Counted from the stretch's first letter, positions 26,894 to 36,478 are shown. The stretch: 64,000 bases of DNA from Bacteroidales bacterium (GCA_028689615.1 JAQVCV010000016.1:1-64000), one strand, 5' to 3'. The notes: generated by a model from the sequence alone, not told the origin. A program made the numbers and translations.

Positions 26894-28204
26894 ATGAGAA
26901 AACTCTTACTCTCAATCGCAATGTTCGCTTTTCTTGGCTACTGGGCACAAGCTCAGATGATCGAGAATTTTGAGGGTGCTACCACCATCACCCTCAACAC
27001 CATGGCCAACGGCCATTTCGACGTACCCGAAGCCTTCGAGGTAGTTGACAACCCGGGTGCCAGCGCCGTGAACCCCTCGGCCAAGGTGTGCAAATTTACC
27101 CGCGCCTTCGACGGCAACCCCTGGGCAGGTTTCTGGAGCGCATTGGCAACTCCCATTGATCTGACCACCAACAAGTACATGCACGTGAAGGTGTGGAAAC
27201 CCCGCCTGAGCCCCACCAAATTCAAAATCGAAGGTGGTGGCGCAGGTAACTTTGAAATCACTCCCATGAACGAGCACACCCTGACTGGTGAATGGGAAGA
27301 GCTGGTATTCTTCTTTGAAAATGCCACAGGGACTTATCCCACCATCGTGTTCATGCCCGACTTTGAAGATCCCGTGACCCTTACCGAAGACATCGTGATC
27401 TATTTCGACGACATCGAACTGAACGACAGCCCCAACACCGGAACCGTGGTGAACGACGTGGTGATTGAAAACTACGAGGGTGCCACCACCATCACCATGA
27501 ACACCATGGCCAATGGCCATTTCGATGTTCCCGAAGCTTTTGAGGTAATCGACAATCCCGATGTGAGTGCCGTGAATCCTTCGGCTAAGGTGGCCAAGTT
27601 CACCCGTGCCTTCGATGGCAACCCCTGGGCAGGTTTCTGGAGCGCGTTGGCAACTCCCATTGATCTGACCACCAACAAGTACATGCACGTGAAAGTGTGG
27701 AAACCCCGTGTAAGCCCTACCAAATTTAAAATTGAAGGTGGAGCTGCCGGCAACTTCGAGATTTTGCCCATGACCGCCCAGGCTCTTACCAACCAGTGGG
27801 AAGAACTGGTGTATTTCTTCGAAGGAGCCACCGGAACCTATCCTACCATCGTTTTCATGCCCGACTTCGAAGATCCCGTGACCCTCACCGAAGACATCAT
27901 CATCTATTTCGACGACATCATCCTCAACAACAACCCCAACACCAGCATGGGCATCAGCCCGGCTGCCTCTTATGAAACCGTGAAGGTATTCCCCTCGCAT
28001 TTCACCAGCCAGGTGAACGTGTATGTGGAAACCGGTGCTGCCAAAGTGGTTGTTTCCAACATGATGGGAGCTCCCGTGATGACCCGTAACAACGTGGCCG
28101 CCGGGACAATAACCCTCGACACCCAATCACTCAGCAGCGGTATGTACTTCGTATCGGTATATGCCAACGGCAAAGTGATCACCCGCAAGGCTATAAAAAT
28201 TTAA
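26894..28204 (+). CDS. Two-repeat surface glycan-binding protein candidate with T9SS tail
   Basis: A 436-aa protein from the ATG at 26894 (a TTG nine bases earlier is less likely; the signal peptide MRKLLLSIAMFAFLGYWAQA begins at the ATG). Two nearly identical ~160-aa beta-rich domains follow (period 168 aa): each has NFEGATTITLNTMANGHFDV-like, AFDGNPWAGFWSALATPIDL and YFDDI motifs. The C-terminal ~75 residues are a T9SS sorting domain (KVFPSHFTSQVNVYV .. LSSGMYFVSVYANGKV). No catalytic motif is seen. Position between the surface GH144 and SusC suggests it plays the part of a SusE-like glycan-binding protein; that is inference. Confidence 0.75.
   Translation: MRKLLLSIAMFAFLGYWAQAQMIENFEGATTITLNTMANGHFDVPEAFEVVDNPGASAVNPSAKVCKFTRAFDGNPWAGFWSALATPIDLTTNKYMHVKVWKPRLSPTKFKIEGGGAGNFEITPMNEHTLTGEWEELVFFFENATGTYPTIVFMPDFEDPVTLTEDIVIYFDDIELNDSPNTGTVVNDVVIENYEGATTITMNTMANGHFDVPEAFEVIDNPDVSAVNPSAKVAKFTRAFDGNPWAGFWSALATPIDLTTNKYMHVKVWKPRVSPTKFKIEGGAAGNFEILPMTAQALTNQWEELVYFFEGATGTYPTIVFMPDFEDPVTLTEDIIIYFDDIILNNNPNTSMGISPAASYETVKVFPSHFTSQVNVYVETGAAKVVVSNMMGAPVMTRNNVAAGTITLDTQSLSSGMYFVSVYANGKVITRKAIKI
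26957..27945 (+). repeat. 504-bp coding tandem duplication
   Basis: The unit beginning at 26957 recurs at 27461 with very high nucleotide identity, including identical stretches such as the segment encoding AFDGNPWAGFW. The near identity points to a recent duplication or ongoing gene conversion. Confidence 0.9.
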
Positions 28205-28218
28205 GTTTCCTTTCAAAT

Positions 28219-28258
28219 CCGGGAGCAGTTAAAAACCAAGCTGCTCCCGGTTTTTCTC
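28219..28258 (+). terminator. Strong intrinsic terminator between the binding-protein gene and susC
   Basis: Perfect 10-bp stem CCGGGAGCAG/CTGCTCCCGG (28219-28228 and 28241-28250) with a 12-nt loop, then TTTTTCTCTC. It lies 15 bp after the stop of the two-repeat protein and ~120 bp before susC. Confidence 0.85.
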
Positions 28259-28377
28259 TCTGGTATTAAATCTGTTATCTCAATCGCTTGAAGTTGTTTC
28301 GAGGCGGTTGACTCTCTAAGATTTTGTTGCTTTCACTCATTTTATTGATTAAAACCTATATTAAACCAGCCACACAC

Positions 28378-31300
28378 ATGAGTATTTTAAAACGATTGTT
28401 GATTCTTTTGCCCTTGATGGTATTCGGTTTGGTGCTTCAGGCACAACAACTGACCATCTCGGGGAAAGTAACCGATGCTTCGGGCGAGACCCTGCCCGGT
28501 GTCAGCATCCAGGTGAAAGGTACCCAAATGGGAACCGTCACCGACGTCACGGGTAAATACACCCTTCAGGCCGGCAGCGATGCTGTGCTGATCTTCAGCT
28601 TCATAGGAATGAAATCACAGGAGGTAGCTCTGGCCGGCCGAACAACCCTCAACGTCAGGCTCGAACCCCTGGCCACCCAACTCGATGAGGTAGTGGTGGT
28701 GGGCTATGGTTCCACAAAAAAAATGGATCTGACGGGATCGGTTACTACCATCAAATCAGATAAAATTGCCAACCAGTCGGTAGCCAACATCGGTCAGGCC
28801 CTGCAAGGGAAAGTGGCCGGTGTGCAGGTAACACAGAGCGGTGCCCCCGGCAGCTCGCCCATCATCCGCATCCGTGGTCTGGGTACCGTGAATTCATCAG
28901 CCGACCCTCTCTATGTAGTTGATGGTGTGCTCACCAACGACATCAGCTTCCTGAGTCCCACCGACATCGAAAGCACTACCATCCTCAAAGACGCTTCGGC
29001 CAGCGCCATTTATGGCATCAGGGCCAGCAACGGGGTGATCATCATCAACACCCGACGCAGCAAATCAACCGAACCCACCATGACCTACCAGGGCTACGTG
29101 GGATTCCAAAACACAGTAAACCAACTTCAATTAGCTAACAACAGCCAGTACATCGAGCTTGTGAACCAGAAAAACCAGTTACAAGCCGATGCTCAGGGTA
29201 ATACTTACGACCCGCTGAACCCCGCCGACTTCCCCGTGAACACCAATTGGTACGACGAAATTATGCGCAGCGGTGCTTTCACCCAAAACCACGACATCGG
29301 TTTCTCGGGAGGAAGCGGCAAGAGCCTCTATTACTTCGGGGTGGGCTATTATCAGCAGGAGGGGTTGCTCAACAACCAGGACTACCAACGCCTGAACCTG
29401 CGCTCAACCCTCGACATGCAAACCAAAGAATACCTCAAAATAGGCTACTCGGCCACCCTGTCGGGCTTCAAAACCACCGATGCCCCATCGGCTTTCTACC
29501 AGGCCTACACCACCCCGCCGGTGTTCGCCCCCAAACAGAACGATACCACCTTTACCGACCCCACACCCCTTGGGCTTGGTAACTTCCCCAACCCGGCCGC
29601 CACCATGTATTACTACAACTCCAACTCCAACGGGTTGCGCCTGGTGGGCAACGTGTATGCCGAAATCAACTTCCTGAAACATTTTCAATTCCGCAGCAGC
29701 TACGGCACCGATCTGGGCTATGCCCGAAACCGCAGCTACTCACCCTACTACCAGGTATCGCCCACCCAAACCGATACCTCGCGCACCTTAAGTCGCGCCT
29801 GGACATACAACTACAAAGGAGTGTGGGACAACACCCTCACCTTCGAGAACACCTTTGGCGATCACCGTGTGAAAGCCATGGCAGGGATGGCAGCGCAGGA
29901 AGAACGCGGTCTGGGACTTAACGGCAGCAACAACGGTGTGATGGACTATGGCGATCAATCGCTTTACCTGGGATTGGGTGGCGAAGATGGAAAAAGCGTA
30001 GGCGACTGGGGTTACAAGAAAACTGCCCTCTCCTACTTCGGACGTGTGAATTACTCCTTCCGCGACCGTTACCTCTTCACCGGAACCCTTCGCTACGACG
30101 GCAGTTCGGTGTTCCCCGTCAACGATCGCTGGGATCTTTTCCCTTCGGTTGGATTGGGCTGGATCATCACCGGCGAGAAATTCATGGCCAACCAGAAAAT
30201 TTTCGACTTCCTGAAACTCCGCGCCAGTTGGGGCGTGAACGGTAACAACAACATCCCGGCCAACGTTTACAAACTTACCATTGCACAAGGAGGCGAACTC
30301 AGCACCGCTTTCGGACAAGGTGGCAACGTAGTGATAGCCGAAGGCGCCAACATCACCAGTGCCGTTCCTCCCACCCTCAAATGGGAAAAGCTCAACGAGA
30401 TTGACATTGCCATCGAAGGGATGTCGTTCAACAACAAGCTCTCCTACGAGGTTGATTTCTACAGCCGCACCACCAAGGATGCCATCTTCCCCCTCACACT
30501 ATCGGCCACTGCCGGCACCTCGGGATCGTACCTGACCAACAATGCCGACATCCGCAATACCGGTGTTGAATTCACACTGGGCTGGACCGACTCCATCGGG
30601 CAATTGGCCTACAGCCTCAACCTCAACTACGCCCTCAACCACAACGAAGTGGTGGCCCTGGCTCCCGGTACCATCGGAATTTACGGCGGAAACCTCCCCG
30701 TGGGTGGTTTCTTCAGCACCTACACCGAGTTGGGCGAACCCATCGGATATTACTACGGCCGCAACGTGATTGGAATCTTCCAGACACAGGAAGAGGTGGA
30801 AAACTATGTGAACAGCCAAGGTGAGATGCTTCAGCCTGCTGCCAAACCCGGCGACTTCAAATACGAAGACGTGGATGGCAACGGCGTGATTGACAACAAA
30901 GACCGTGTGAACATGGGGAGTGCTATCCCCACCTCATCGCTCGGTTTCAGTGCCAGCCTGGCTTACAAAGGATTCGACTTCAGTTTCGACCTCTACGCCC
31001 GTTGGGGTAACAAAATCTACAACGCCAAAAGGGCCCAGCGTCTGGGCAACGAGAACTACGACTTAGATTTCTATGAAAACCATTGGACAGGTGCCGGTTC
31101 AACCAACGAGAATCCCTCGGCCGATCTTACCGGCGACAACATGCTGCCCAACACCTGGTACATCGAAGACGGTTCCTTCCTGAAAGTGCGCTCCATTCAA
31201 CTGGGCTACAGCTTGCCAGCCTCCCTCACCAACAAGATTGGAATGAACCGGATGCGCTTCTATGTGAATGCCGCCAACCCGTTCACCCTCTTTGGCTACA

Positions 31301-31410
31301 ACGGATTTACCCCCGAGATCGCCAGTTCATCGGCCACCTCGCAGGGTATCGACCTCAACGTGTATCCCATGTCGGCTACCTACACCTTTGGCGTTAACGT
31401 AACCCTCTAA
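28378..31410 (+). CDS. SusC/RagA-family TonB-dependent outer-membrane transporter
   Basis: A 1010-aa protein using the ATG at 28378, which starts a clean signal peptide (MSILKRLLILLPLMVFGL); an in-frame start at 28324 would add 18 hydrophobic residues before it. Carboxypeptidase-like N-terminal extension at ~25-105 (LTISGKVTDASGETLPGVSI), TonB-box/plug with LDEVVVVGYGSTKKMDLTG (~105) and VRGLGT-like IRIRGLGTVNSS, then a 22-strand barrel ending TYTFGVNVTL. It imports oligosaccharides together with the SusD lipoprotein encoded 14 bp downstream. Substrate from context: beta-1,2-gluco-oligosaccharides. Confidence 0.95.
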   Translation: MSILKRLLILLPLMVFGLVLQAQQLTISGKVTDASGETLPGVSIQVKGTQMGTVTDVTGKYTLQAGSDAVLIFSFIGMKSQEVALAGRTTLNVRLEPLATQLDEVVVVGYGSTKKMDLTGSVTTIKSDKIANQSVANIGQALQGKVAGVQVTQSGAPGSSPIIRIRGLGTVNSSADPLYVVDGVLTNDISFLSPTDIESTTILKDASASAIYGIRASNGVIIINTRRSKSTEPTMTYQGYVGFQNTVNQLQLANNSQYIELVNQKNQLQADAQGNTYDPLNPADFPVNTNWYDEIMRSGAFTQNHDIGFSGGSGKSLYYFGVGYYQQEGLLNNQDYQRLNLRSTLDMQTKEYLKIGYSATLSGFKTTDAPSAFYQAYTTPPVFAPKQNDTTFTDPTPLGLGNFPNPAATMYYYNSNSNGLRLVGNVYAEINFLKHFQFRSSYGTDLGYARNRSYSPYYQVSPTQTDTSRTLSRAWTYNYKGVWDNTLTFENTFGDHRVKAMAGMAAQEERGLGLNGSNNGVMDYGDQSLYLGLGGEDGKSVGDWGYKKTALSYFGRVNYSFRDRYLFTGTLRYDGSSVFPVNDRWDLFPSVGLGWIITGEKFMANQKIFDFLKLRASWGVNGNNNIPANVYKLTIAQGGELSTAFGQGGNVVIAEGANITSAVPPTLKWEKLNEIDIAIEGMSFNNKLSYEVDFYSRTTKDAIFPLTLSATAGTSGSYLTNNADIRNTGVEFTLGWTDSIGQLAYSLNLNYALNHNEVVALAPGTIGIYGGNLPVGGFFSTYTELGEPIGYYYGRNVIGIFQTQEEVENYVNSQGEMLQPAAKPGDFKYEDVDGNGVIDNKDRVNMGSAIPTSSLGFSASLAYKGFDFSFDLYARWGNKIYNAKRAQRLGNENYDLDFYENHWTGAGSTNENPSADLTGDNMLPNTWYIEDGSFLKVRSIQLGYSLPASLTNKIGMNRMRFYVNAANPFTLFGYNGFTPEIASSSATSQGIDLNVYPMSATYTFGVNVTL

Positions 31411-31424
31411 ATTGAAAGGAGATC

Positions 31425-32873
31425 ATGAAAATGAAAAATAAAACTCTTATTGTTGCTTTGTTTGCAGCCCTGATGATCGGTTTCAGCGGTTGTGAAAAAT
31501 ATCTTGATTTTGAACCCGAGGGATCGGTTCCGGCCGAGAACTTTTTTGAAACTCCCGAGCAAGCCCTGATGGGTGTCAACTCGGTGTATGCCCATTTCAG
31601 AGCCTGGGAGATGGTTTCGTTTGCCTACATCATCATGCAGGAGATTCCATCAGATAACTCGCTGAAAGGTAGCGCCGCCGGCGATGCTTCCTTCATCAAC
31701 GACTACGATAACTTCCTGTTTACCCCCAACCAGTTTGTTATTAACGACTACTGGCGCGGGCGCTACAAAGGGATCAACCTGGCCAACCAGTGCATTACCA
31801 ACATCCCCAACATCGCTATGGATGACGGGTTGAAGAACCGCTACATTGCCGAAGCCAAATTTCTTCGTGCCCTGCTCTATTTCGATCTGGTGAGAGCCTT
31901 TGGTGGTGTCCCCACACCGCAATCGCTTCCCATTGGCAACGAGATTTACACCCGCAGCCCCGAAGCCGACGTGTGGGCTTTGATCGAGAGCGACCTCACC
32001 ACGGCTGCATCGGTGCTCCCCGCAACCTACGGAGCCTCCGACAAAGGGAGAGCCACCTCAGGAGCCGCCAAAGCCATGCTGGCCAAAGTGTACCTCTACA
32101 ACCAGCGCTGGGGCGATGCCCAACGGCTGGCCGAGGAGGTGATCAACAGCGGAAGCTACAGCCTCGAATCCGACTTCTACAAGGTGTTCAGGGTGGAAAA
32201 GGAAAACGGAGCCGAATCGGTATTTGAAATTCAGGCTCAGCAGTTTGATGGTAACTGGGGCATTTCAATGTGCCAGCACAGCGAGGTGCAATCGGTGCGC
32301 GGCCAATGGGGCTGGGGATTCAACCTCCCCACCGACGAACTGGCTGCTGCCTTCGATGCCGCCGGCGATGTGGTGAGAAAAAAAGCTACCATCCTCTACA
32401 AAGGCGATAAAACACCCGATGGCGACTCCATACAGGGTGTAGAGGCCGTGGAGGGTGTTGATGTGCCACGTTACAACGGCAAAGCCTATTTTCCATCATC
32501 GCAACAGGTGTATGGTCCCTACGGTTCAGGACAGAACATTCGTGTGATGCGCTTTGCCGAAGTGTTGCTCATCGCTGCCGAAGCCAAAATCCGCCAGGGT
32601 GACGCATCGGGTGCTGCCACTTACCTCAACCAGGTGAGGCAGCGCGTGGGTCTTGCAGCCATCAGCTCGCCTACCCTCGACGACGTGCTTCGCGAGCGCC
32701 ACCTCGAACTGGCTATGGAAGGCGACCGCTACTTCGACCTGATCCGCTCCGGCCAGGCTTCGCAGGTGCTGGGCGCCAAAGGCTTCGTGGCCGGTAAACA
32801 CGATCACTACCCCATCCCGCAGGAACAGATTGACCTGTCGGATGGCCAACTCACACAGAATCCTGGTTATTAA
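31425..32873 (+). CDS. SusD/RagB-family starch-binding-like lipoprotein
   Basis: A 482-aa surface lipoprotein that caps the SusC barrel. Lipobox FSGC (Cys23 of MKMKNKTLIVALFAALMIGF..) followed by EKYLDFEPEGS, the conserved SusD start; TPR-like helices (RYIAEAKFLRALLYFDLVRAFGGVP) at ~143-165 and the C-terminal motif VLRERHLELAMEGDRYFDLIR at ~420. The pair directly follows the two GH144 and the GH3 genes. A hairpin 30 bp after the stop may end the transcript. Confidence 0.95.
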   Translation: MKMKNKTLIVALFAALMIGFSGCEKYLDFEPEGSVPAENFFETPEQALMGVNSVYAHFRAWEMVSFAYIIMQEIPSDNSLKGSAAGDASFINDYDNFLFTPNQFVINDYWRGRYKGINLANQCITNIPNIAMDDGLKNRYIAEAKFLRALLYFDLVRAFGGVPTPQSLPIGNEIYTRSPEADVWALIESDLTTAASVLPATYGASDKGRATSGAAKAMLAKVYLYNQRWGDAQRLAEEVINSGSYSLESDFYKVFRVEKENGAESVFEIQAQQFDGNWGISMCQHSEVQSVRGQWGWGFNLPTDELAAAFDAAGDVVRKKATILYKGDKTPDGDSIQGVEAVEGVDVPRYNGKAYFPSSQQVYGPYGSGQNIRVMRFAEVLLIAAEAKIRQGDASGAATYLNQVRQRVGLAAISSPTLDDVLRERHLELAMEGDRYFDLIRSGQASQVLGAKGFVAGKHDHYPIPQEQIDLSDGQLTQNPGY

Positions 32874-32902
32874 ACATGGATATTTGGATGGTTTGTTAGA
32901 TT

Positions 32903-32930
32903 CAGGGGGGTGGAGACCTCCCTGTTTCTT
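32903..32930 (+). terminator. Probable terminator after susD
   Basis: Stem CAGGGGGG/CCTCCCTG (one G-T pair) with a 6-nt loop at 32903-32924, followed by the T-rich heptamer tract. Confidence 0.55.
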
Positions 32931-32999
32931 GTTTCTTGTTTCTTGTTTCTTGTTTCTTGTTTCTTGTTTCTTGTTTCTGGTTTCTGGTTTCTGGTTTCG
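32923..32999. repeat. Heptanucleotide tandem repeat (TGTTTCT)8 plus three variant units
   Basis: Eight perfect TGTTTCT units at 32923-32978 are followed by GGTTTCT, GGTTTCT and GGTTTCG. The tract lies between susD and the MFS transporter start at 33115 and is expected to change copy number by slippage. Confidence 0.95.
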
Positions 33000-33114
33000 G
33001 TGACTGAGCGTTTCCGATGGCTATCAGATACGCCCGGTTACCAGAGAAATCAAAAGCCAGAAATCAGCTACTTTAAATATATTCCGTAATATTGCGCCAC
33101 TTTAAACCAATCGC

Positions 33115-34350
33115 ATGAACATCACTACATCAACCGGCAAGGCCGTCAGCGGCTCAACATCGCCCAACTACCTACCGGCGCTTGCCCTGCTCACCTCACT
33201 GTTTTTCATGTGGGGATTCATCACCTGTCTGAACGACATTCTTATTCCGCATCTCAAGGGGCTCTTCAGTCTCAACTACACCCAGACCATGCTGGTGCAG
33301 TTTATCTTCTTCGGGGCCTACGCCATCATGTCGGTGCCGAGTGGCATGGTGGTATCACGCATTGGTTACCAGCGTGGTATCGTGGTTGGACTTTCGGTTA
33401 CCGGCGTTGGAGCTCTGCTCTTTCTGCCAGCCGCAGCCATGGTTTCGTATCCAGTGTTTCTGGGAGCCTTCTTCGTGCTGGCTTCGGGCATCACGCTGTT
33501 GCAAGTGGCTGCCAATCCCTTTGTGGCCATCCTGGGAAAACCCGAAACGGCCAGCAGCCGACTGAACCTTACGCAGGCCTTCAACTCGTTGGGAACCACC
33601 ATCGCCCCGTTGTTTGGCTCGATGATGATTCTCGAGAACACTTTCGAGACTGCAGCTCAGGAGGCCGCGGCCGTGAGGATGCCCTACATTCTGATAGCTT
33701 TTGCGTTGTTTGCCATTGCCCTGGTTTTTGCTTTCGTGAAGCTTCCCAAAATTGAAGCTCCCGGAACCGACAACACCCAAACGGGCGGCAGCGCGTGGCA
33801 ATACCGCCACCTGGTGCTGGGAGCCGTGGGTATTTTTCTTTACGTGGGAAGCGAAGTGTCTATCGGCAGTTTCCTGGTGAATTTCTTCTCGTTGCCCGAT
33901 GTGGCAGGTCTCACTGAAGCCACTGCCGGAAAATATGTGGCTTTTTATTGGGGTGGAGCCATGATTGGCCGCTTCGTAGGTTCGGTAATTCAAACCTACA
34001 TCAAACCTGCCCGTTGGCTGGCAATCAATGTGGCCGCAGCCATCGTGATGGTAGCCGCCACCATGATGCTTCCGGGCAGTCTGGCTATGTGGACCATCAT
34101 TTCTGTAGGGTTGTTCAACTCCATCATGTTCCCCACCATTTTCACCCTCTCCATCGACGGGTTGGGTCGCCACACGGGTCAGGGTTCGGGAATCCTGTGC
34201 ATGGCCATCGTGGGGGGGGCCATCCTGCCCCTGCTTATGGGGTTGATTGCCGATGCATCAAGCATCCGCACGGGGTTTGTTGTTCCTTTGCTGGGCTATG
34301 CCTACATCCTTTATTATGCCCTGGCAGGGTACAAACACAGGCAAGGCTGA
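33115..34350 (+). CDS. Sugar MFS transporter (FucP/GluP-like)
   Basis: A 411-aa protein with twelve predicted membrane helices. The first helix region [21 protein letters not shown], the segment [19 protein letters not shown] and the [20 protein letters not shown] motif are typical of the FucP/glucose-galactose family of proton symporters at the inner membrane. It would take up glucose released by the upstream GH3. It is separated from susD by a terminator-like hairpin and the heptamer tract, so its expression may be partly independent. A clear terminator follows. Confidence 0.9.
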   Translation: MNITTSTGKAVSGSTSPNYLPALALLTSLFFMWGFITCLNDILIPHLKGLFSLNYTQTMLVQFIFFGAYAIMSVPSGMVVSRIGYQRGIVVGLSVTGVGALLFLPAAAMVSYPVFLGAFFVLASGITLLQVAANPFVAILGKPETASSRLNLTQAFNSLGTTIAPLFGSMMILENTFETAAQEAAAVRMPYILIAFALFAIALVFAFVKLPKIEAPGTDNTQTGGSAWQYRHLVLGAVGIFLYVGSEVSIGSFLVNFFSLPDVAGLTEATAGKYVAFYWGGAMIGRFVGSVIQTYIKPARWLAINVAAAIVMVAATMMLPGSLAMWTIISVGLFNSIMFPTIFTLSIDGLGRHTGQGSGILCMAIVGGAILPLLMGLIADASSIRTGFVVPLLGYAYILYYALAGYKHRQG

Positions 34351-34382
34351 TACAAGTAACATGCAGTCGCCTGTTCGATATG

Positions 34383-34421
34383 AAACCAGATGACCCTATC
34401 ATCTGGTTTCGTATTTTTTTT
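34383..34421 (+). terminator. Rho-independent terminator of the MFS gene
   Basis: Perfect 9-bp stem AAACCAGAT/ATCTGGTTT (34383-34391 and 34401-34409) with a 9-nt loop, followed by CGTA and eight Ts. Confidence 0.85.
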
Positions 34422-34431
34422 GGAGAATGAT

Positions 34432-34462
34432 AAAGCGAAAAGGCACCCCGTGAGGTGCCTTT
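34432..34462 (-). terminator. Terminator of tRNA-Arg
   Basis: Perfect 9-bp stem AAAGGCACC/GGTGCCTTT (34439-34462), loop CCGTGA. On the minus strand it lies 10 bp beyond the tRNA 3' end and ends in TTTTCGC. Confidence 0.75.
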
Positions 34463-34471
34463 GACAGGGAG

Positions 34472-34543
34472 TAGCCCCGATAGGAATCGAACCTATATTT
34501 AAAGTTTAGGAAACTTCCGTTCTATCCATTGAACTACAGGGCC
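34472..34543 (-). tRNA. tRNA-Arg(CCU)
   Basis: The minus strand folds into a full cloverleaf: acceptor GGCCCTG paired with CGGGGCT, anticodon stem GAAGT/ACTTT with loop TTCCTAA (anticodon CCT), and T arm ATAGG-TTCGATT-CCTAT. CCA is not encoded. It reads the AGG codon. It has its own promoter and terminator. Confidence 0.93.
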
Positions 34544-34557
34544 CGGAAATCTGGCGG

Positions 34558-34588
34558 CAAAGATAGGCATTTTTGCTGATATGGCAAA
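34558..34588 (-). promoter_or_regulatory. Promoter of tRNA-Arg (TTTG-N19-TATCTTTG)
   Basis: On the minus strand TTTG (34588-34585) and TATCTTTG (34565-34558) are 19 bp apart, the best full match to the Bacteroidota consensus in this window. Transcription would start a few bases before the mature tRNA. Confidence 0.75.
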
Positions 34589-34684
34589 TTTACTCAACCC
34601 ATCAGCGAAGTCTTCTAAGGAAAAGGCTATCGAGAAACAGTTATGCTCATTTTTTTGCACGACAGGATAAATTTCAACCATGGG

Positions 34685-36079
34685 TTACAGCGATCCGATC
34701 ATCTTCGACGGGTCAACCCAAAGGTCAAAATCTGTTTCTGTTACCAAATCCAAAGCGAGGGCGGCCTCTTTCAGGGTGGTTCCTTCTTTGTGGGCCTTCT
34801 TGGCTATTTTTGCCGCGTTTTCGTAGCCAATATGGGTATTGAGTGAGGTAACGAGCATCAGGCTGTTTTCCATATTTTTTTTGATGAAGGGGAGGTTGGG
34901 CTCGATGCCGATGGCGCAATGGTCGTTGAACGAGAGGCACCCTTCGCCCAGCAGCCGGGCCGATTGCAGGAAGTTGGCAGCCATCACGGGTTTGAAAACA
35001 TTGAGCTGGAAATGGCCATGAGTGCCTGCAACGGTTATGGCGGCATCGTTGCCTATCACCTGGCAGGCTACCATGGTGAGCGATTCGTTTTGGGTTGGAT
35101 TCACCTTGCCGGGCATGATGCTGCTCCCGGGTTCGTTTTCGGGGAGTTGCAGTTCGCCTATGCCGCACCGCGGGCCGCTGGCCGACAAGCGGATGTTGTT
35201 GGCAATGTGCATCAGGCTTACTGCTAGTTGCTTCAGGGCGCCGCTGGCCTCCACCATACCGTCGTGAGCCGACAGGGCTTCGTATTTGTTGGGTGCGGTA
35301 ACGAAGGGCAGTCCGGTAAGTTCTGCTATTTTGGCTGCTACCAACACATCGTAACCTTTGGGGGTATTGAGTCCGGTGCCAACGGCTGTTCCTCCCAGTG
35401 CCAATTCGGCCAGGTGGGGCAGGGTGTTGCGCAAGGCTCGCAGGGCATGGTCGAGTTGGGCCACGTAGCCCGAGAATTCTTGCCCCAGGGTTAGCGGGGT
35501 GGCATCCATCAGGTGGGTGCGCCCTGTCTTTACAATGTTGGCGAAGGCTTTGGCTTTGGCATCGAGGGTGTTGCGAAGGGTCTCAACCCCGGGTATGGTC
35601 ACCTCTGTCACCATTTTGTAGGCGGCTATGTGCATGGCGGTGGGGTAGGTGTCGTTCGACGACTGCGATTTGTTGACGTCGTCGTTGGGATGAACAGGCG
35701 ATTTGCCCTCTCCCAACACCCCGCCAGCCAACACGTGGGCACGGTTCGACACCACTTCGTTCACGTTCATGTTGCTTTGGGTTCCTGATCCTGTTTGCCA
35801 GATCACCAGCGGGAACTGGTCGTCGAGTTTCCCTTCCAGAATCTCGTCGCACACGCGGGCTATCAACTCTTTCTTTTCGGCATTCAGCACCCCGAGTTCG
35901 AAGTTGGCTAAAGCGGCTGCTTTCTTGAGGTAGGCAAAGGCGTGGATAATTTCGCGCGGCATCGAGCCCTCGGGGCCAATGCGGAAGTTGTTGCGCGATC
36001 GTTCGGTTTGGGCACCCCAGTATTTTTCGGCGGGAACCTCCACGGGCCCCATGGTGTCTTTTTCGATGCGGTATTTCAT
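34685..36079 (-). CDS. fumC: Class II fumarate hydratase
   Basis: A 464-aa protein of normal FumC length, interconverting fumarate and malate without an iron-sulfur cluster. The superfamily signature [11 protein letters not shown] is at ~318-328, with [14 protein letters not shown] at ~97 and [16 protein letters not shown] at ~185 near the active site. It starts 18 bp after the ArsC-like gene and is probably co-transcribed with it. Confidence 0.95.
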   Translation of the reverse strand: MKYRIEKDTMGPVEVPAEKYWGAQTERSRNNFRIGPEGSMPREIIHAFAYLKKAAALANFELGVLNAEKKELIARVCDEILEGKLDDQFPLVIWQTGSGTQSNMNVNEVVSNRAHVLAGGVLGEGKSPVHPNDDVNKSQSSNDTYPTAMHIAAYKMVTEVTIPGVETLRNTLDAKAKAFANIVKTGRTHLMDATPLTLGQEFSGYVAQLDHALRALRNTLPHLAELALGGTAVGTGLNTPKGYDVLVAAKIAELTGLPFVTAPNKYEALSAHDGMVEASGALKQLAVSLMHIANNIRLSASGPRCGIGELQLPENEPGSSIMPGKVNPTQNESLTMVACQVIGNDAAITVAGTHGHFQLNVFKPVMAANFLQSARLLGEGCLSFNDHCAIGIEPNLPFIKKNMENSLMLVTSLNTHIGYENAAKIAKKAHKEGTTLKEAALALDLVTETDFDLWVDPSKMIGSL

Positions 36080-36097
36080 GTTGGTAACTGTTTAAAT

Positions 36098-36451
36098 TTA
36101 TGATGGATTTGTAAAAAAGCGTTCGGCTTCTTCGGGAGGATCGGCCACCACCGCCTTGTAGCGCGACTCTACGATGGGGCGACGGATCAGCCGGGGGTTC
36201 TCGGCCATTATCTTTATCCACTCGTGATCGTGGAATTGTTTCCCTTTCAGGTTGGTTTTATAATATTCTTCCTGAGTTCGAACCAGCTCGGAGGGTTTGA
36301 TTCCGAGTTTCATCACCAGCACGGTGAGTTGATCTGTGGTGAGTGGATGGTTAAGGTATTCAACCACTTCAAAGGCATCGGTTTTCGATTTGATGTAGTC
36401 CAACCCGGCGCGCGATTTGCGGCATCGGGGATTATGATATACTTTTACCAT
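36098..36451 (-). CDS. ArsC/YffB-family thioredoxin-fold protein
   Basis: A 117-aa protein with the ArsC-type motif YHNPRCRKSR (catalytic Cys10) and the downstream RRPIV segment (Arg90-91 region) that in arsenate reductases contacts the anion. No ars operon genes are nearby, so the true substrate may differ from arsenate; related proteins often have unknown roles. A TACTTTTG -7-like box lies 20 bp upstream (36478-36471) and fumC follows closely. Confidence 0.8.
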   Translation of the reverse strand: MVKVYHNPRCRKSRAGLDYIKSKTDAFEVVEYLNHPLTTDQLTVLVMKLGIKPSELVRTQEEYYKTNLKGKQFHDHEWIKIMAENPRLIRRPIVESRYKAVVADPPEEAERFFTNPS

Positions 36452-36470
36452 GGCTTGGTTTTTGAAAGAA

Positions 36471-36478
36471 CAAAAGTA
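36471..36478 (-). promoter_or_regulatory. Candidate -7 box (TACTTTTG) of the arsC-like/fumC unit
   Basis: Exact TAnnTTTG match on the minus strand, 20 bp before the ATG at 36451; no clear -33 element. Confidence 0.4.

Noticed and set aside
26912..28126. A 404-codon minus-strand frame with internal repeats
   Set aside because: Its repeats only mirror the duplicated domains of the plus-strand gene; composition (Gly/His/Val) is that of an antisense frame.
32923..32999. Possible CRISPR or coding repeat
   Set aside because: A pure heptamer tract without spacers and without an open frame on either side.
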